A stretch of DNA of 40,582 bases from NCBI GenBank assembly GCA_002471015.1, contig DKPB01000039.1, positions 1-40,582 of the forward strand, written 5' to 3'. Under the pieces are notes generated by a model. It did no database searches. It saw nothing but the letters and a program-made list of their open reading frames with translations, and was not told the DNA's origin. Position numbers and translations under genes: made by a program. This DNA comes from Stenotrophomonas sp. UBA7346 (GTDB lineage Bacteria > Pseudomonadota > Gammaproteobacteria > Xanthomonadales > Xanthomonadaceae). Positions 7,338 to 14,584 of this stretch are shown here, piece after piece; position 1 is the first letter of the stretch, and the number at the start of each line of letters is the position of its first letter.

Positions 7338-9710
7338 TCAGTTCCGCAGCGGCTTGCCGGTGGTCAGCATGTGCGCGATGCGGGCCTGGGTCTTTTCCTG
7401 CTGGGCCAGTTCGACGAAGTGCTTGCGCTCCAGCGTCAGCAGCCACTCCTCGTCGACCACGCTGTTGCGATCAACCTTGCCGCCGCACAGCACGGTGGCG
7501 ATGCGCTCGGCGATCTCGTAGTCGTAGGGGCTGATGAAGCGGCCTTCCAGCATGTTGACCAGCATCATCTTGAAGGTGGCAATGCCAACGTCGCCGGCCA
7601 CGCGGATGCGGCGCGCCGGCAGCGGCGGACGGTAGCCGCCTTCGGCCAGCGCGGTGACCTCGGCCTTGGCGATGTGCAGCAGCTCGAAGCTGTTGAACAC
7701 GATCTTGTCGGTGCCGCGCATCAGGCCCAGTTCCTTGGCGTTGACCGCCGAGTTGGAGACCTTGGCCATGGCCACGGTTTCGAAGGTCTTCTTCAGCTCG
7801 GCGAACACGTCGCCGTCCGGACCGGCCGCCTGCGAGGCACGCACGGCGATTTCCTTCAGGCCGCCACCGGCCGGCAGCAAGCCGACGCCGGCTTCCACCA
7901 GACCGATGTAGCTTTCCAGTGCCGCCACCGACTTGGCCGCATGCATCTGGAATTCGCAGCCGCCGCCCAGCGCCAGGCCGCGCACCGCGGTGACTACCGG
8001 CACGGTGGCGTACTTGATGCGCTGGCTGGTGCGTTGGAAGTTGGCAACCATCGCCTCGAATTCGGCGAACTTGCCGGCCTTCAACGCGCCCAGGGCGCCG
8101 GACAGATCGGCACCGGCGGAGAAGGGCTCCTTGTTCTGCCAGATCACCACGCCCTTGAACTGCTTCTCGGCCAGGCCGATCGCGTGCTGGATGCCGTCCA
8201 ATACCTGGTCGGAGACGGTGTTCATCTTGGTCTTGAAGCTGATGACGCCGATGCCGTCACCGTCGGTCCACAGGCGGATGCCGTCGTTCTCGAACACGGT
8301 TTCGCCCTGCGCGAACTTCTCACCCAGCAGTGCATCCGGGAAGCGCTGGCGCTGGTACACCGGCAGCGAGGAGCGCGGCACCAGGGCATTCTGCGTCGGG
8401 CTGTAGCTGCCTTCGGCGGCATGCACGCCATCACGGCCGTCCAGCACCCAGGCCGGCAGCGGGGCATTGCTCATGCTCTTGCCGGCGGCGATGTCGTCGG
8501 CGATCCACTGTGCCACCTGCTTCCAGCCAGCGGCCTGCCAGGTTTCGAACGGGCCCAAGGACCAGCCATAGCCCCAGCGGATGGCCAGGTCGACGTCGCG
8601 CGCGGTTTCGGCGATATCGGCGAGGTGGTAGGCGCTGTAATGGAACAGGTCGCGGAACGTCGCCCACAGGAACTGTGCGTGCGGGTGCTGGCTTTCGCGC
8701 AGCTTGGCGAACTTCTCGGCCGGGTTCTTGATCTTCAGGATCTCGACCACTTCCGGCGCGGCGACGCGGTCAGCCGGACGGTAGTCCTGCTTCTCAAGGT
8801 CGATGACCATGATGTCCTTGCCAACCTTGCGGAAGATGCCGGCGCCGGTCTTCTGGCCCAGCGCGCCCTTGCTGATCAGTGCGCCCAGCCAAGCCGGCGC
8901 ATTGAAGTATTTGTGCCACGGGTCGTCGGGCAGGGTGTCGCCCATGGTCTTGATGACGTGGGCCATGGTGTCCAGGCCGACCACGTCGGAGGTGCGGTAG
9001 GTGGCCGACTTCGGGCGCCCGACCAGCGGGCCGGTCAGGCCATCCACCTCGTCAAAGCCCAGCCCGAACTGCTGGGTGTGGTGGATGGTGGACAGGATCG
9101 AGAACACGCCGATGCGGTTGCCGATGAAGTTCGGGGTGTCCTTGGCATAGACCACGCCCTTGCCCAGGTTGGTGGTCAGGAAGGTTTCCAGGCCTTCCAG
9201 CACGGCCTTGTCGGTGGTCTTGGCCGGGATCAGCTCGGCCAGGTGCATGTAGCGCGGCGGGTTGAAGAAATGCACGCCGCTGAAGCGGTGGCGCAGTTCT
9301 TCCGGCAGCACGTCGGCCAGCTTGTTGATGCCCAGGCCCGAGGTGTTGGAGGCCAGTACCGCGTGTTCGTTCACGAACGGCGCGATCTTCTTGTACAGGT
9401 CCTGCTTCCAGTCCATCCGTTCGGCGATGGCTTCGATGATCAGGTCGCAGTCGCGCAGCTGCTCCAGGCCGGAGTCGTAATTGGCCGGGGTGATGGCTTC
9501 GGCCAGCGCCTTGCTGGCCAGCGGGGCCGGGCTCAGCTTGCCCAGGTTGGCAATGGCCTTGAGCACGATGCCGTCGGCAGGACCTTCCTTGGCGGCCAGG
9601 TCGAACAACACCGTGTCGACGCCGGCATTGGTCAGGTGGGCGGCGATCTGCGCACCCATGACGCCTGCGCCCAGGACGGCGGCGCGGCGGACAAGCAGGG
9701 AATTGGACAT
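7338..9710 (-). CDS. fadN: Bifunctional 3-hydroxyacyl-CoA dehydrogenase / enoyl-CoA hydratase (FadN-type)
   Basis: The product is 790 aa and carries out the two middle steps of beta-oxidation, hydration of enoyl-CoA and NAD-dependent oxidation of 3-hydroxyacyl-CoA. The dehydrogenase is N-terminal: the Rossmann motif LGAGVMGAQIAAHL lies near residue 13 and the catalytic His in HFFNPPRYMHL. The hydratase follows at about residues 470-690, with GGGCEF and GLVEAGVGLLPAGGG supplying both expected glutamates. This order is opposite to E. coli FadB (hydratase first) but matches B. subtilis FadN in order and length. The start at 9710 is the first ATG and leads directly into the Rossmann strand. It lies 34 bases after the psrA-like gene, so the two are probably co-transcribed. 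Confidence 0.93.
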   Translation of the reverse strand: MSNSLLVRRAAVLGAGVMGAQIAAHLTNAGVDTVLFDLAAKEGPADGIVLKAIANLGKLSPAPLASKALAEAITPANYDSGLEQLRDCDLIIEAIAERMDWKQDLYKKIAPFVNEHAVLASNTSGLGINKLADVLPEELRHRFSGVHFFNPPRYMHLAELIPAKTTDKAVLEGLETFLTTNLGKGVVYAKDTPNFIGNRIGVFSILSTIHHTQQFGLGFDEVDGLTGPLVGRPKSATYRTSDVVGLDTMAHVIKTMGDTLPDDPWHKYFNAPAWLGALISKGALGQKTGAGIFRKVGKDIMVIDLEKQDYRPADRVAAPEVVEILKIKNPAEKFAKLRESQHPHAQFLWATFRDLFHYSAYHLADIAETARDVDLAIRWGYGWSLGPFETWQAAGWKQVAQWIADDIAAGKSMSNAPLPAWVLDGRDGVHAAEGSYSPTQNALVPRSSLPVYQRQRFPDALLGEKFAQGETVFENDGIRLWTDGDGIGVISFKTKMNTVSDQVLDGIQHAIGLAEKQFKGVVIWQNKEPFSAGADLSGALGALKAGKFAEFEAMVANFQRTSQRIKYATVPVVTAVRGLALGGGCEFQMHAAKSVAALESYIGLVEAGVGLLPAGGGLKEIAVRASQAAGPDGDVFAELKKTFETVAMAKVSNSAVNAKELGLMRGTDKIVFNSFELLHIAKAEVTALAEGGYRPPLPARRIRVAGDVGIATFKMMLVNMLEGRFISPYDYEIAERIATVLCGGKVDRNSVVDEEWLLTLERKHFVELAQQEKTQARIAHMLTTGKPLRN

Positions 9711-9744
9711 ATCGATAAACCTTTGGTCTGCGATGACGGTTGGA

Positions 9745-10398
9745 TCAGGGAACGGCGGGGGAGGCCGGGGTGCGCACGCTGGCGCGGAACCCGGCTTCGG
9801 CGAAATGGATCAATTCCTGTGCGGCCTTGCGGCGATGCTCGGCCTCGCTGATGTTGTGTGGGCGCTTGATCAGTCCGAAATCGGCCATGGCGTAGGTCAG
9901 GGAACCGGCCAGGAAGTCCAGGCGCCAGTACAGCTCTTCCTTGCTCAGGCCCGGCACACAGGCGCCGATGGCCTTGCCGAACTCGCGCAGCACGTGGCCG
10001 TAGTGGTCGGACAGGAACTTGCGCAGGTTGTCGTTCTTTTCGGCATAGGCGCGGGCGATGACGCGGACGAAGGCGCCGCCACTCTGGCGGTCCTGGGCCA
10101 GCGCCAGGGCCGGCTCGACGAAGGCGGCCAGCACGGCGCGCAGGTCACCGGGCTGGGTGCTGCGGGCCTGTTCCAGCTGGCCCAGGCGGGCGGCGGTCAT
10201 CTCGTCCATGCGGCGGCGGAACACTTCATTGACCAGGTTGTCCTTGGACCCGAAGTGGTAGTTGACCGCGGCGATGTTTACGTCCGCGTGACTGGTCACC
10301 TGACGCAGGGAGGTGCCGGCAAAGCCGTACTGGGCGAACAGTTCCTCGGCCGCGCCGAGGATGCGGTCCTTGGTGGAGAAGCTGGCGGGTTTGCCCAT
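9745..10398 (-). CDS. psrA: PsrA-like TetR-family regulator of fatty-acid oxidation
   Basis: The product is 217 aa from the ATG at 10398; an in-frame TTG at 10413 is less likely. TetR repressors bind DNA through an N-terminal helix-turn-helix and release it on ligand binding. The HTH region (about residues 10-60) reads RILGAAEELFAQYGFAGTSL followed by AAVNYHFGSKDNLVNEVF, very close to my memory of Pseudomonas PsrA, a long-chain fatty-acid sensor. Two contexts support this. The next genes on the strand encode beta-oxidation enzymes. A CAAAC-GATT-GTTTG sequence, matching the PsrA consensus G/CAAAC-N(2-4)-GTTTG/C, lies just upstream. The likely ligand is a long-chain fatty acid or its CoA ester, which is an inference. 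It could be a paralogous fatty-acid TetR regulator. Confidence 0.85.
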   Translation of the reverse strand: MGKPASFSTKDRILGAAEELFAQYGFAGTSLRQVTSHADVNIAAVNYHFGSKDNLVNEVFRRRMDEMTAARLGQLEQARSTQPGDLRAVLAAFVEPALALAQDRQSGGAFVRVIARAYAEKNDNLRKFLSDHYGHVLREFGKAIGACVPGLSKEELYWRLDFLAGSLTYAMADFGLIKRPHNISEAEHRRKAAQELIHFAEAGFRASVRTPASPAVP

Positions 10399-10414
10399 GG
10401 CTGGCTCAATCAAT

Positions 10415-10428
10415 CAAACGATTGTTTG
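10415..10428. promoter_or_regulatory. PsrA-type operator in front of psrA-fadN-fadA
   Basis: CAAAC (10415-10419), four bases, then GTTTG (10424-10428): a perfect 5-bp inverted repeat. It sits 17 bases upstream of the psrA start. A weak -10-like TAGGAT (minus strand, 10430-10435) and -35-like ATGACC (10454-10459, 18-bp spacing) place the box over the likely transcription start. That position would suit autorepression. The promoter elements are tentative; the box itself is clear. Confidence 0.7.
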
Positions 10429-10457
10429 GATCCTACGCCCGTCGTCTCGTTCAGGTC

Positions 10458-10474
10458 ATGCTGCTATGCAGCAT
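10458..10474. repeat. Short perfect palindrome in the psrA-ndk divergent region
   Basis: ATGCTGC (10458-10464), a TAT spacer, and GCAGCAT (10468-10474) form a 7-3-7 inverted repeat next to the tentative psrA -35 element. It could be a second regulator site or a hairpin. No known operator is recognised. Confidence 0.45.
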
Positions 10475-10541
10475 CATTCATCTGGCGCTGTGCAAAGGCC
10501 GGGGTCACCCGGTAGAATTAGCCACCGCAATTCAGGCTAAG

Positions 10542-10565
10542 CCCGCGTCCGCACGCGGGTTTTTT
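10542..10565 (+). terminator. Intrinsic terminator inside the ndk leader
   Basis: The arms CCCGCGT (10542-10548) and ACGCGGG (10553-10559) close a CCGC loop and are followed by six T (10560-10565). No gene on the + strand ends upstream. A -10-like TAGAAT lies at 10513-10518, so a transcript begun there would meet the terminator after about 20-40 nt, some 43 bases before the ndk start. It may be an attenuator for ndk or the end of a small RNA. Confidence 0.75.
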
Positions 10566-10607
10566 AATGTACCCTCGGGCCAGCCGGCCCATTACCGGAG
10601 AATTCCC

Positions 10608-11033
10608 ATGGCGCTGGAGCGCACCCTTTCCATCATCAAGCCCGACGCCGTTGCAAAGAACGTGATCGGCGAAATCTACGCCCGCTTCGAAAAGGCCGGC
10701 CTGAAGGTCGTGGCTGCCAAGTACAAGCAGCTCTCGCGCCGTGAAGCCGAAGGCTTCTACGCCGTGCACCGCGAGCGTCCGTTCTTCAACGCCCTGGTCG
10801 AGTTCATGATCTCCGGCCCGGTGATGATCCAGGCCCTGGAAGGCGAGAACGCCGTGCTGGCGCACCGCGACCTGCTGGGCGCCACCAACCCGAAGGACGC
10901 TGCTCCGGGCACCATCCGCGCCGATTTCGCTGATTCGATCGACGCCAACGCCGCCCACGGTTCGGATTCGGTCGAGAACGCAGCCATCGAAGTGGCCTAC
11001 TTCTTCGCCGCCACCGAAGTGGTTTCGCGCTAA
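10608..11033 (+). CDS. ndk: Nucleoside-diphosphate kinase
   Basis: The product is 141 aa, the standard bacterial length. Ndk transfers the gamma phosphate of ATP to nucleoside diphosphates through a phospho-histidine, balancing NTP and dNTP pools in the cytoplasm. The start ERTLSIIKPDAVAKN is typical, and the catalytic His117 sits in NAAHGSDSVENA. The ATG at 10608 follows CCGGAG; the frame is open upstream of it but only through non-coding leader with a terminator hairpin. rlmN follows after 15 bases, as in many gammaproteobacteria. Confidence 0.97.
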   Translation: MALERTLSIIKPDAVAKNVIGEIYARFEKAGLKVVAAKYKQLSRREAEGFYAVHRERPFFNALVEFMISGPVMIQALEGENAVLAHRDLLGATNPKDAAPGTIRADFADSIDANAAHGSDSVENAAIEVAYFFAATEVVSR

Positions 11034-11048
11034 GTAGAGGTTGAAGTC

Positions 11049-12254
11049 GTGAACGAGGTCGTACAGTCACCCGCCATCCAGCCGTTGCCGAAAACGGCAG
11101 CCACCGGCGGCAAGCAGAACCTGCTCGACCTTGATCGCGCGGGCCTGGAAAAGTTCTTCGTCGAAACCCTCGGCGAGCAGAAGTTCCGTGCCCATCAGGT
11201 GATGAAGTGGATCCACCATCGCTACGTCACCGATTTCGACCAGATGACCGACCTCGGCAAGTCGCTGCGCGCCAAGCTGCAGCAGCATGCCGAGGTCGTC
11301 GTCCCGAACATCGTGTTTGACAAGCCCTCCGTCGACGGCACCCACAAGTGGCTGCTGGCGATGGGCGTGGATGGCAAGAACGCCATCGAAACCGTCTACA
11401 TCCCCGACAAGACCCGCGGCACGCTGTGCGTGTCCTCGCAGGTCGGTTGTGCGTTGAACTGCACGTTCTGCTCAACCGCGACCCAGGGCTTCAATCGCAA
11501 CCTCAGCACTGCCGAAATCATCGGCCAGGTGTGGATCGCCGCCCGTCATCTGGGCAATGTGCCGCACCAGATGCGCCGCCTCACCAATGTGGTGATGATG
11601 GGCATGGGCGAGCCCCTGATGAACTTCGACAACGTCATCCGCGCGATGAGCATCATGCGCGATGACCTGGGTTACGGCCTGGCCAACAAGCGCGTGACCC
11701 TGTCCACCTCCGGCCTGGTGCCGCAGATCGATCGCCTGTCGGTCGAGAGCGATGTGTCGCTGGCGGTGTCGCTGCACGCGCCGAACGACGAGCTGCGTGA
11801 GACGCTGGTGCCGCTCAACAAGAAATACCCGATTGCCGAGTTGATGGCCTCCTGCGCGCGCTACCTGCGCGGCAACAAGAAGCGCGACTCGGTAACCTTT
11901 GAATACACCTTGATGAAGGGCATCAACGACCAGCCCGAGCACGCCCGCCAGTTGGCGCGGCTGATGCGCCAGTTCGACAACGCGGTGCAGGCCAAGGATT
12001 CGGGCAAGGTCAACCTGATTCCGTTCAATCCGTTCCCGGGCACGCGCTATGAGCGCTCGGACGAGGAACAGATCCGTGCGTTCCAGAAGATCCTGCTCGA
12101 CTCGCAGGTGCTGACCATGGTGCGTCGCACCCGCGGCGACGATATTGACGCCGCCTGCGGCCAGCTCAAGGGGCAGGTGATGGATCGCACCCGTCGCCAG
12201 GCCGAGTTCAACAAAACCCTCAAATCACTGGATGCCGGGGATGCGCTGGTCTAA
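11049..12254 (+). CDS. rlmN: Dual-specificity rRNA/tRNA adenine-C2 methyltransferase RlmN
   Basis: The product is 401 aa from a GTG start at 11049 with AGAGG ten bases upstream. RlmN is a radical-SAM enzyme that methylates C2 of A2503 in 23S rRNA and A37 in some tRNAs. The iron-sulfur cluster cysteines are Cys134, Cys138 and Cys141 (CALNCTFC). MGMGEPLMNFDN binds SAM, and Cys370 in DIDAACGQLKG is the resolving cysteine needed for the methyl transfer. Nothing is missing. The first 20 residues form a family-variable tail. The gene begins the rlmN-pilF-rodZ-yfgM-bamB-der run. Confidence 0.97.
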   Translation: MNEVVQSPAIQPLPKTAATGGKQNLLDLDRAGLEKFFVETLGEQKFRAHQVMKWIHHRYVTDFDQMTDLGKSLRAKLQQHAEVVVPNIVFDKPSVDGTHKWLLAMGVDGKNAIETVYIPDKTRGTLCVSSQVGCALNCTFCSTATQGFNRNLSTAEIIGQVWIAARHLGNVPHQMRRLTNVVMMGMGEPLMNFDNVIRAMSIMRDDLGYGLANKRVTLSTSGLVPQIDRLSVESDVSLAVSLHAPNDELRETLVPLNKKYPIAELMASCARYLRGNKKRDSVTFEYTLMKGINDQPEHARQLARLMRQFDNAVQAKDSGKVNLIPFNPFPGTRYERSDEEQIRAFQKILLDSQVLTMVRRTRGDDIDAACGQLKGQVMDRTRRQAEFNKTLKSLDAGDALV

Positions 12255-13038
12255 GTACCTGCTGCTGTTGGTGGTGCTGTGCCTGCTGGTGGTTGGGTGC
12301 AGGCGTGATGTTCGTATTGGCGGTATCACGGGTAGGCAGAAAGTTGGCCCTGACTACAGTCTGCGCGACGACCCGCAGGCGCGCGTGCGGATGCAGTACC
12401 GTGAGTACCTGCGTCTGGCCGGCGACCGCGTTGGAAGAAACAATCTTGCCGAGGCCATGAAGTTTGCCCGCTCGGCGGAAAAGCTGGATTCACGCTCGCC
12501 GGACGCCTTCACCATGCAGGCGGTGATCGAGGGTGCGGGCGGTAACGTCGAGGCGGCCGGAGCGCTGTACCGGAAGGCTGCCGAGCTGGCGCCACAGCGT
12601 GCCGATGTGCTGAGCAATTATGGCGCCTGGTTGTGCGGCAACGGCCATCCTGCCGAATCCCTGGTCTGGTTTGACCGGGCGCTGGCCGACCCCCAGGGCA
12701 ATGCCAGGGCGGCTTCGCTGGCCAATGCCGGCGGCTGTGCACTGGGTGCCGGGCAGAACGAACGTGCCGAGCAGAACCTGCGGGAGGCGCTGGAACTTGC
12801 GCCGGACAACGCCTATGCATTGGAATCGATGACCCGCAACGAGGTCCTGCATGGGCGCTATTTCGAGGCCCGGGCCTTCTATCAGCGGCGCCTGGCGGCT
12901 GCGCCGGCCACGGTTTCCGTGTTACAACTTGCCATTCAGATTGAAGAGCGACTCGGCGACAGGACGGCAGCCGGTCGATTCCAGCAGCGGTTGCGCGAGG
13001 AGTTTCCCTCGGGCGCGACCTTGAATCCCCAAGGCTGA
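12241..13038 (+). CDS. pilF: Type IV pilus biogenesis/stability lipoprotein PilF (PilW)
   Basis: The product is 265 aa and overlaps the end of rlmN in another frame. PilF is the outer-membrane pilotin that helps the PilQ secretin assemble. A lipoprotein signal is clear: a basic start, a leucine/valine-rich core and the lipobox LVVGC, with the lipidated Cys near residue 20. The rest is TPR repeats (for example NNLAEAMKFARSAEKLDS, AGALYRKAAELAP, AEQNLREALELAPDN). ATG 12241 was preferred over ATG 12232 because a GGA lies at a workable distance; the two differ by three residues. Its place between rlmN and rodZ is the usual pilF locus in pseudomonads and xanthomonads. Confidence 0.92.
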   Translation: MRWSKYLLLLVVLCLLVVGCRRDVRIGGITGRQKVGPDYSLRDDPQARVRMQYREYLRLAGDRVGRNNLAEAMKFARSAEKLDSRSPDAFTMQAVIEGAGGNVEAAGALYRKAAELAPQRADVLSNYGAWLCGNGHPAESLVWFDRALADPQGNARAASLANAGGCALGAGQNERAEQNLREALELAPDNAYALESMTRNEVLHGRYFEARAFYQRRLAAAPATVSVLQLAIQIEERLGDRTAAGRFQQRLREEFPSGATLNPQG

Positions 13039-13044
13039 CGCATT

Positions 13045-13887
13045 GTGATCAATGATCCGGGTGTAAATGCTTTAGATGGTGCGGTGGGATGCGGCGAGCA
13101 GCTGCGCAAGGCCCGCGAAGCGGCAGGTTTGTCGCTGGAGCAGGTGGCCTCGCAACTGCGCATGCCAGTACAGGTGGTGACGGCGCTGGAGGCCGAGCAC
13201 TGGGATCGGCTGGGGGCGCCGGTGTTCGTGCGCGGGCAGCTGCGCAGTTACGCGCGCCTGCTCAATGTCGATCTGGGTGACCTGCTGGCCCAGGCCGGTA
13301 TCGCGCCGGTGGTGCCGCCAACCCTGGTCAGTCATACCCATACGCCGCGGGCACGGCGGGTTGCCGAGAGCCTCGGCCGCCGCGCGGTCTATGTGGTCAT
13401 CACCGCGGTGTTGGCCGTGCCGGTGTGGTACGTGATCAGTGGCAACTCCAACAGCCAGCCGCCGAGCACTGCCTCCCTGGATGAAGTGCCTGCACCGGTG
13501 GCTGATGCCATGCCGGCAGTGGCGCCTGCAAGTGCGCCCCAGCGCACGCCACCTGCTGACAACGGTCCGTATCTGGCGTCCATGGCGCCGGCCCGGCCGA
13601 TCGCCGCCGCCGCTACCCCCGGCGCGGCGCTGGTTCTGGATTTCAAGGGCGACAGCTGGGTCAATATCCTGGCGCCGGACGGTGCCACGGTTGAAAAGGC
13701 GCTGGTCCGCGCTGGCGAAAGCCGCAGCTTCACTGCCGGGCAGGTTGGCAGCATGGTGCTGGGCAATGCAGCTGAAGTGGAGGTTAAACAGGCCTCCGGG
13801 GCGGTGGATCTGGCCCCGTACAAGCGCGGCAATGTGGCCCGCTTTACGGTATCCTCTGACGGTTCCGTGGCGCCGGTTTCACACTGA
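13045..13887 (+). CDS. rodZ: RodZ-like cytoskeletal membrane protein (HTH + DUF4115)
   Basis: The product is 280 aa from GTG 13045, seven bases after pilF. RodZ links the MreB cytoskeleton to the wall-elongation machinery in rod-shaped bacteria. An N-terminal Xre-type helix-turn-helix (about residues 13-75: GEQLRKAREAAGLSLEQVA onward, then VFVRGQLRSYARLL) is followed by one membrane helix (about 112-132). A Pro/Ala-rich periplasmic linker and a DUF4115 beta domain (LVLDFKGDSWVNI, RAGESRSF) complete it. This is the standard RodZ layout, though slightly shorter than E. coli RodZ (about 337 aa). Unlike in E. coli, ispG and hisS do not follow it. Confidence 0.92.
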   Translation: MINDPGVNALDGAVGCGEQLRKAREAAGLSLEQVASQLRMPVQVVTALEAEHWDRLGAPVFVRGQLRSYARLLNVDLGDLLAQAGIAPVVPPTLVSHTHTPRARRVAESLGRRAVYVVITAVLAVPVWYVISGNSNSQPPSTASLDEVPAPVADAMPAVAPASAPQRTPPADNGPYLASMAPARPIAAAATPGAALVLDFKGDSWVNILAPDGATVEKALVRAGESRSFTAGQVGSMVLGNAAEVEVKQASGAVDLAPYKRGNVARFTVSSDGSVAPVSH

Positions 13888-13942
13888 AGCAAGGCGTTGA
13901 TCAATACAACAAGGCTCCCCGCAGGGCGGAGCGAGAGTACGC

Positions 13943-14584
13943 ATGGCGATTGACGACCTGCTCGACGAGCACGAACAAGGCGAACGTGTCCGCACGTGGC
14001 TGCGCAAGAATGGCGCCGGTATCTTCGGCGGAATAGTCCTCGGTATTGGCGCCATCGCCGGCTGGCAGTGGTGGCAGAAAGAGCAGGTAGGCAAGCTGGC
14101 TGAGGCCAACGCCCGCTATGAGGCGGTCTCGCGCAGCCTGCAGTCCAAGAAACTGGACGAGGCGGCCAAGGAGGTCGCGGCGCTGGAAGGCGGCAAGGCC
14201 GGTATTTATGCCGACCTGGCGTCGCTTGAGCTGGCCAAGGCCCAGGTCGAGGCGGGCAAGAGCGAAGATGCCATCAAGACGCTGCAGGCGCTGAAGACCG
14301 AGGGCGAGTTCAAGGCCCTGATCGATCAGCGCATCGCGCGCCTGTTCATCGAAACCGGCAAGCCGCAGGACGCACTGGCGCTGCTGGGTACGGCAGACGA
14401 CAGCGCCGGGCTGGAAGTGCGCGGGGACGCGCAGCTGGCGTTGGGCAAGCGCGATGAGGCCCGCGACTCCTATAGCCAAGCGTTGGCCAAGCTGGATGTG
14501 GCAGCACCGCAGCGCCGTCTGCTGGAAACCAAATTGATGGATGCCGGCGGCACCGTGGCCGACCCTGCAGCGGAGAACAAGTAA
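13943..14584 (+). CDS. yfgM: YfgM-family ancillary SecYEG translocon subunit
   Basis: The product is 213 aa. YfgM is an inner-membrane protein with a periplasmic TPR-like domain that works with PpiD at the Sec translocon. The sequence has a short cytoplasmic N-terminus (MAIDDLLDEHEQGERV), one glycine-rich membrane helix (about residues 27-45, ending GWQWWQKEQ) and a helical alanine/lysine-rich periplasmic part. This matches the family (E. coli about 206 aa). The stop codon overlaps the bamB start by one base (TAATG), the same neighbour order as in E. coli. Confidence 0.93.
   Translation: MAIDDLLDEHEQGERVRTWLRKNGAGIFGGIVLGIGAIAGWQWWQKEQVGKLAEANARYEAVSRSLQSKKLDEAAKEVAALEGGKAGIYADLASLELAKAQVEAGKSEDAIKTLQALKTEGEFKALIDQRIARLFIETGKPQDALALLGTADDSAGLEVRGDAQLALGKRDEARDSYSQALAKLDVAAPQRRLLETKLMDAGGTVADPAAENK

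Noticed and set aside
7371..9851. An 826-codon open frame on the + strand opposite the FadN-type gene
   Set aside because: It is a mirror of strong codon bias in GC-rich DNA. Its translation has no recognisable domain and is rich in Gln/His/Arg, while the minus strand encodes a complete enzyme.
10422..10607. Upstream extension of Ndk by 62 codons
   Set aside because: It would translate the psrA control region and a terminator hairpin; the standard Ndk start at 10608 has a good ribosome-binding site and gives the normal 141 aa.
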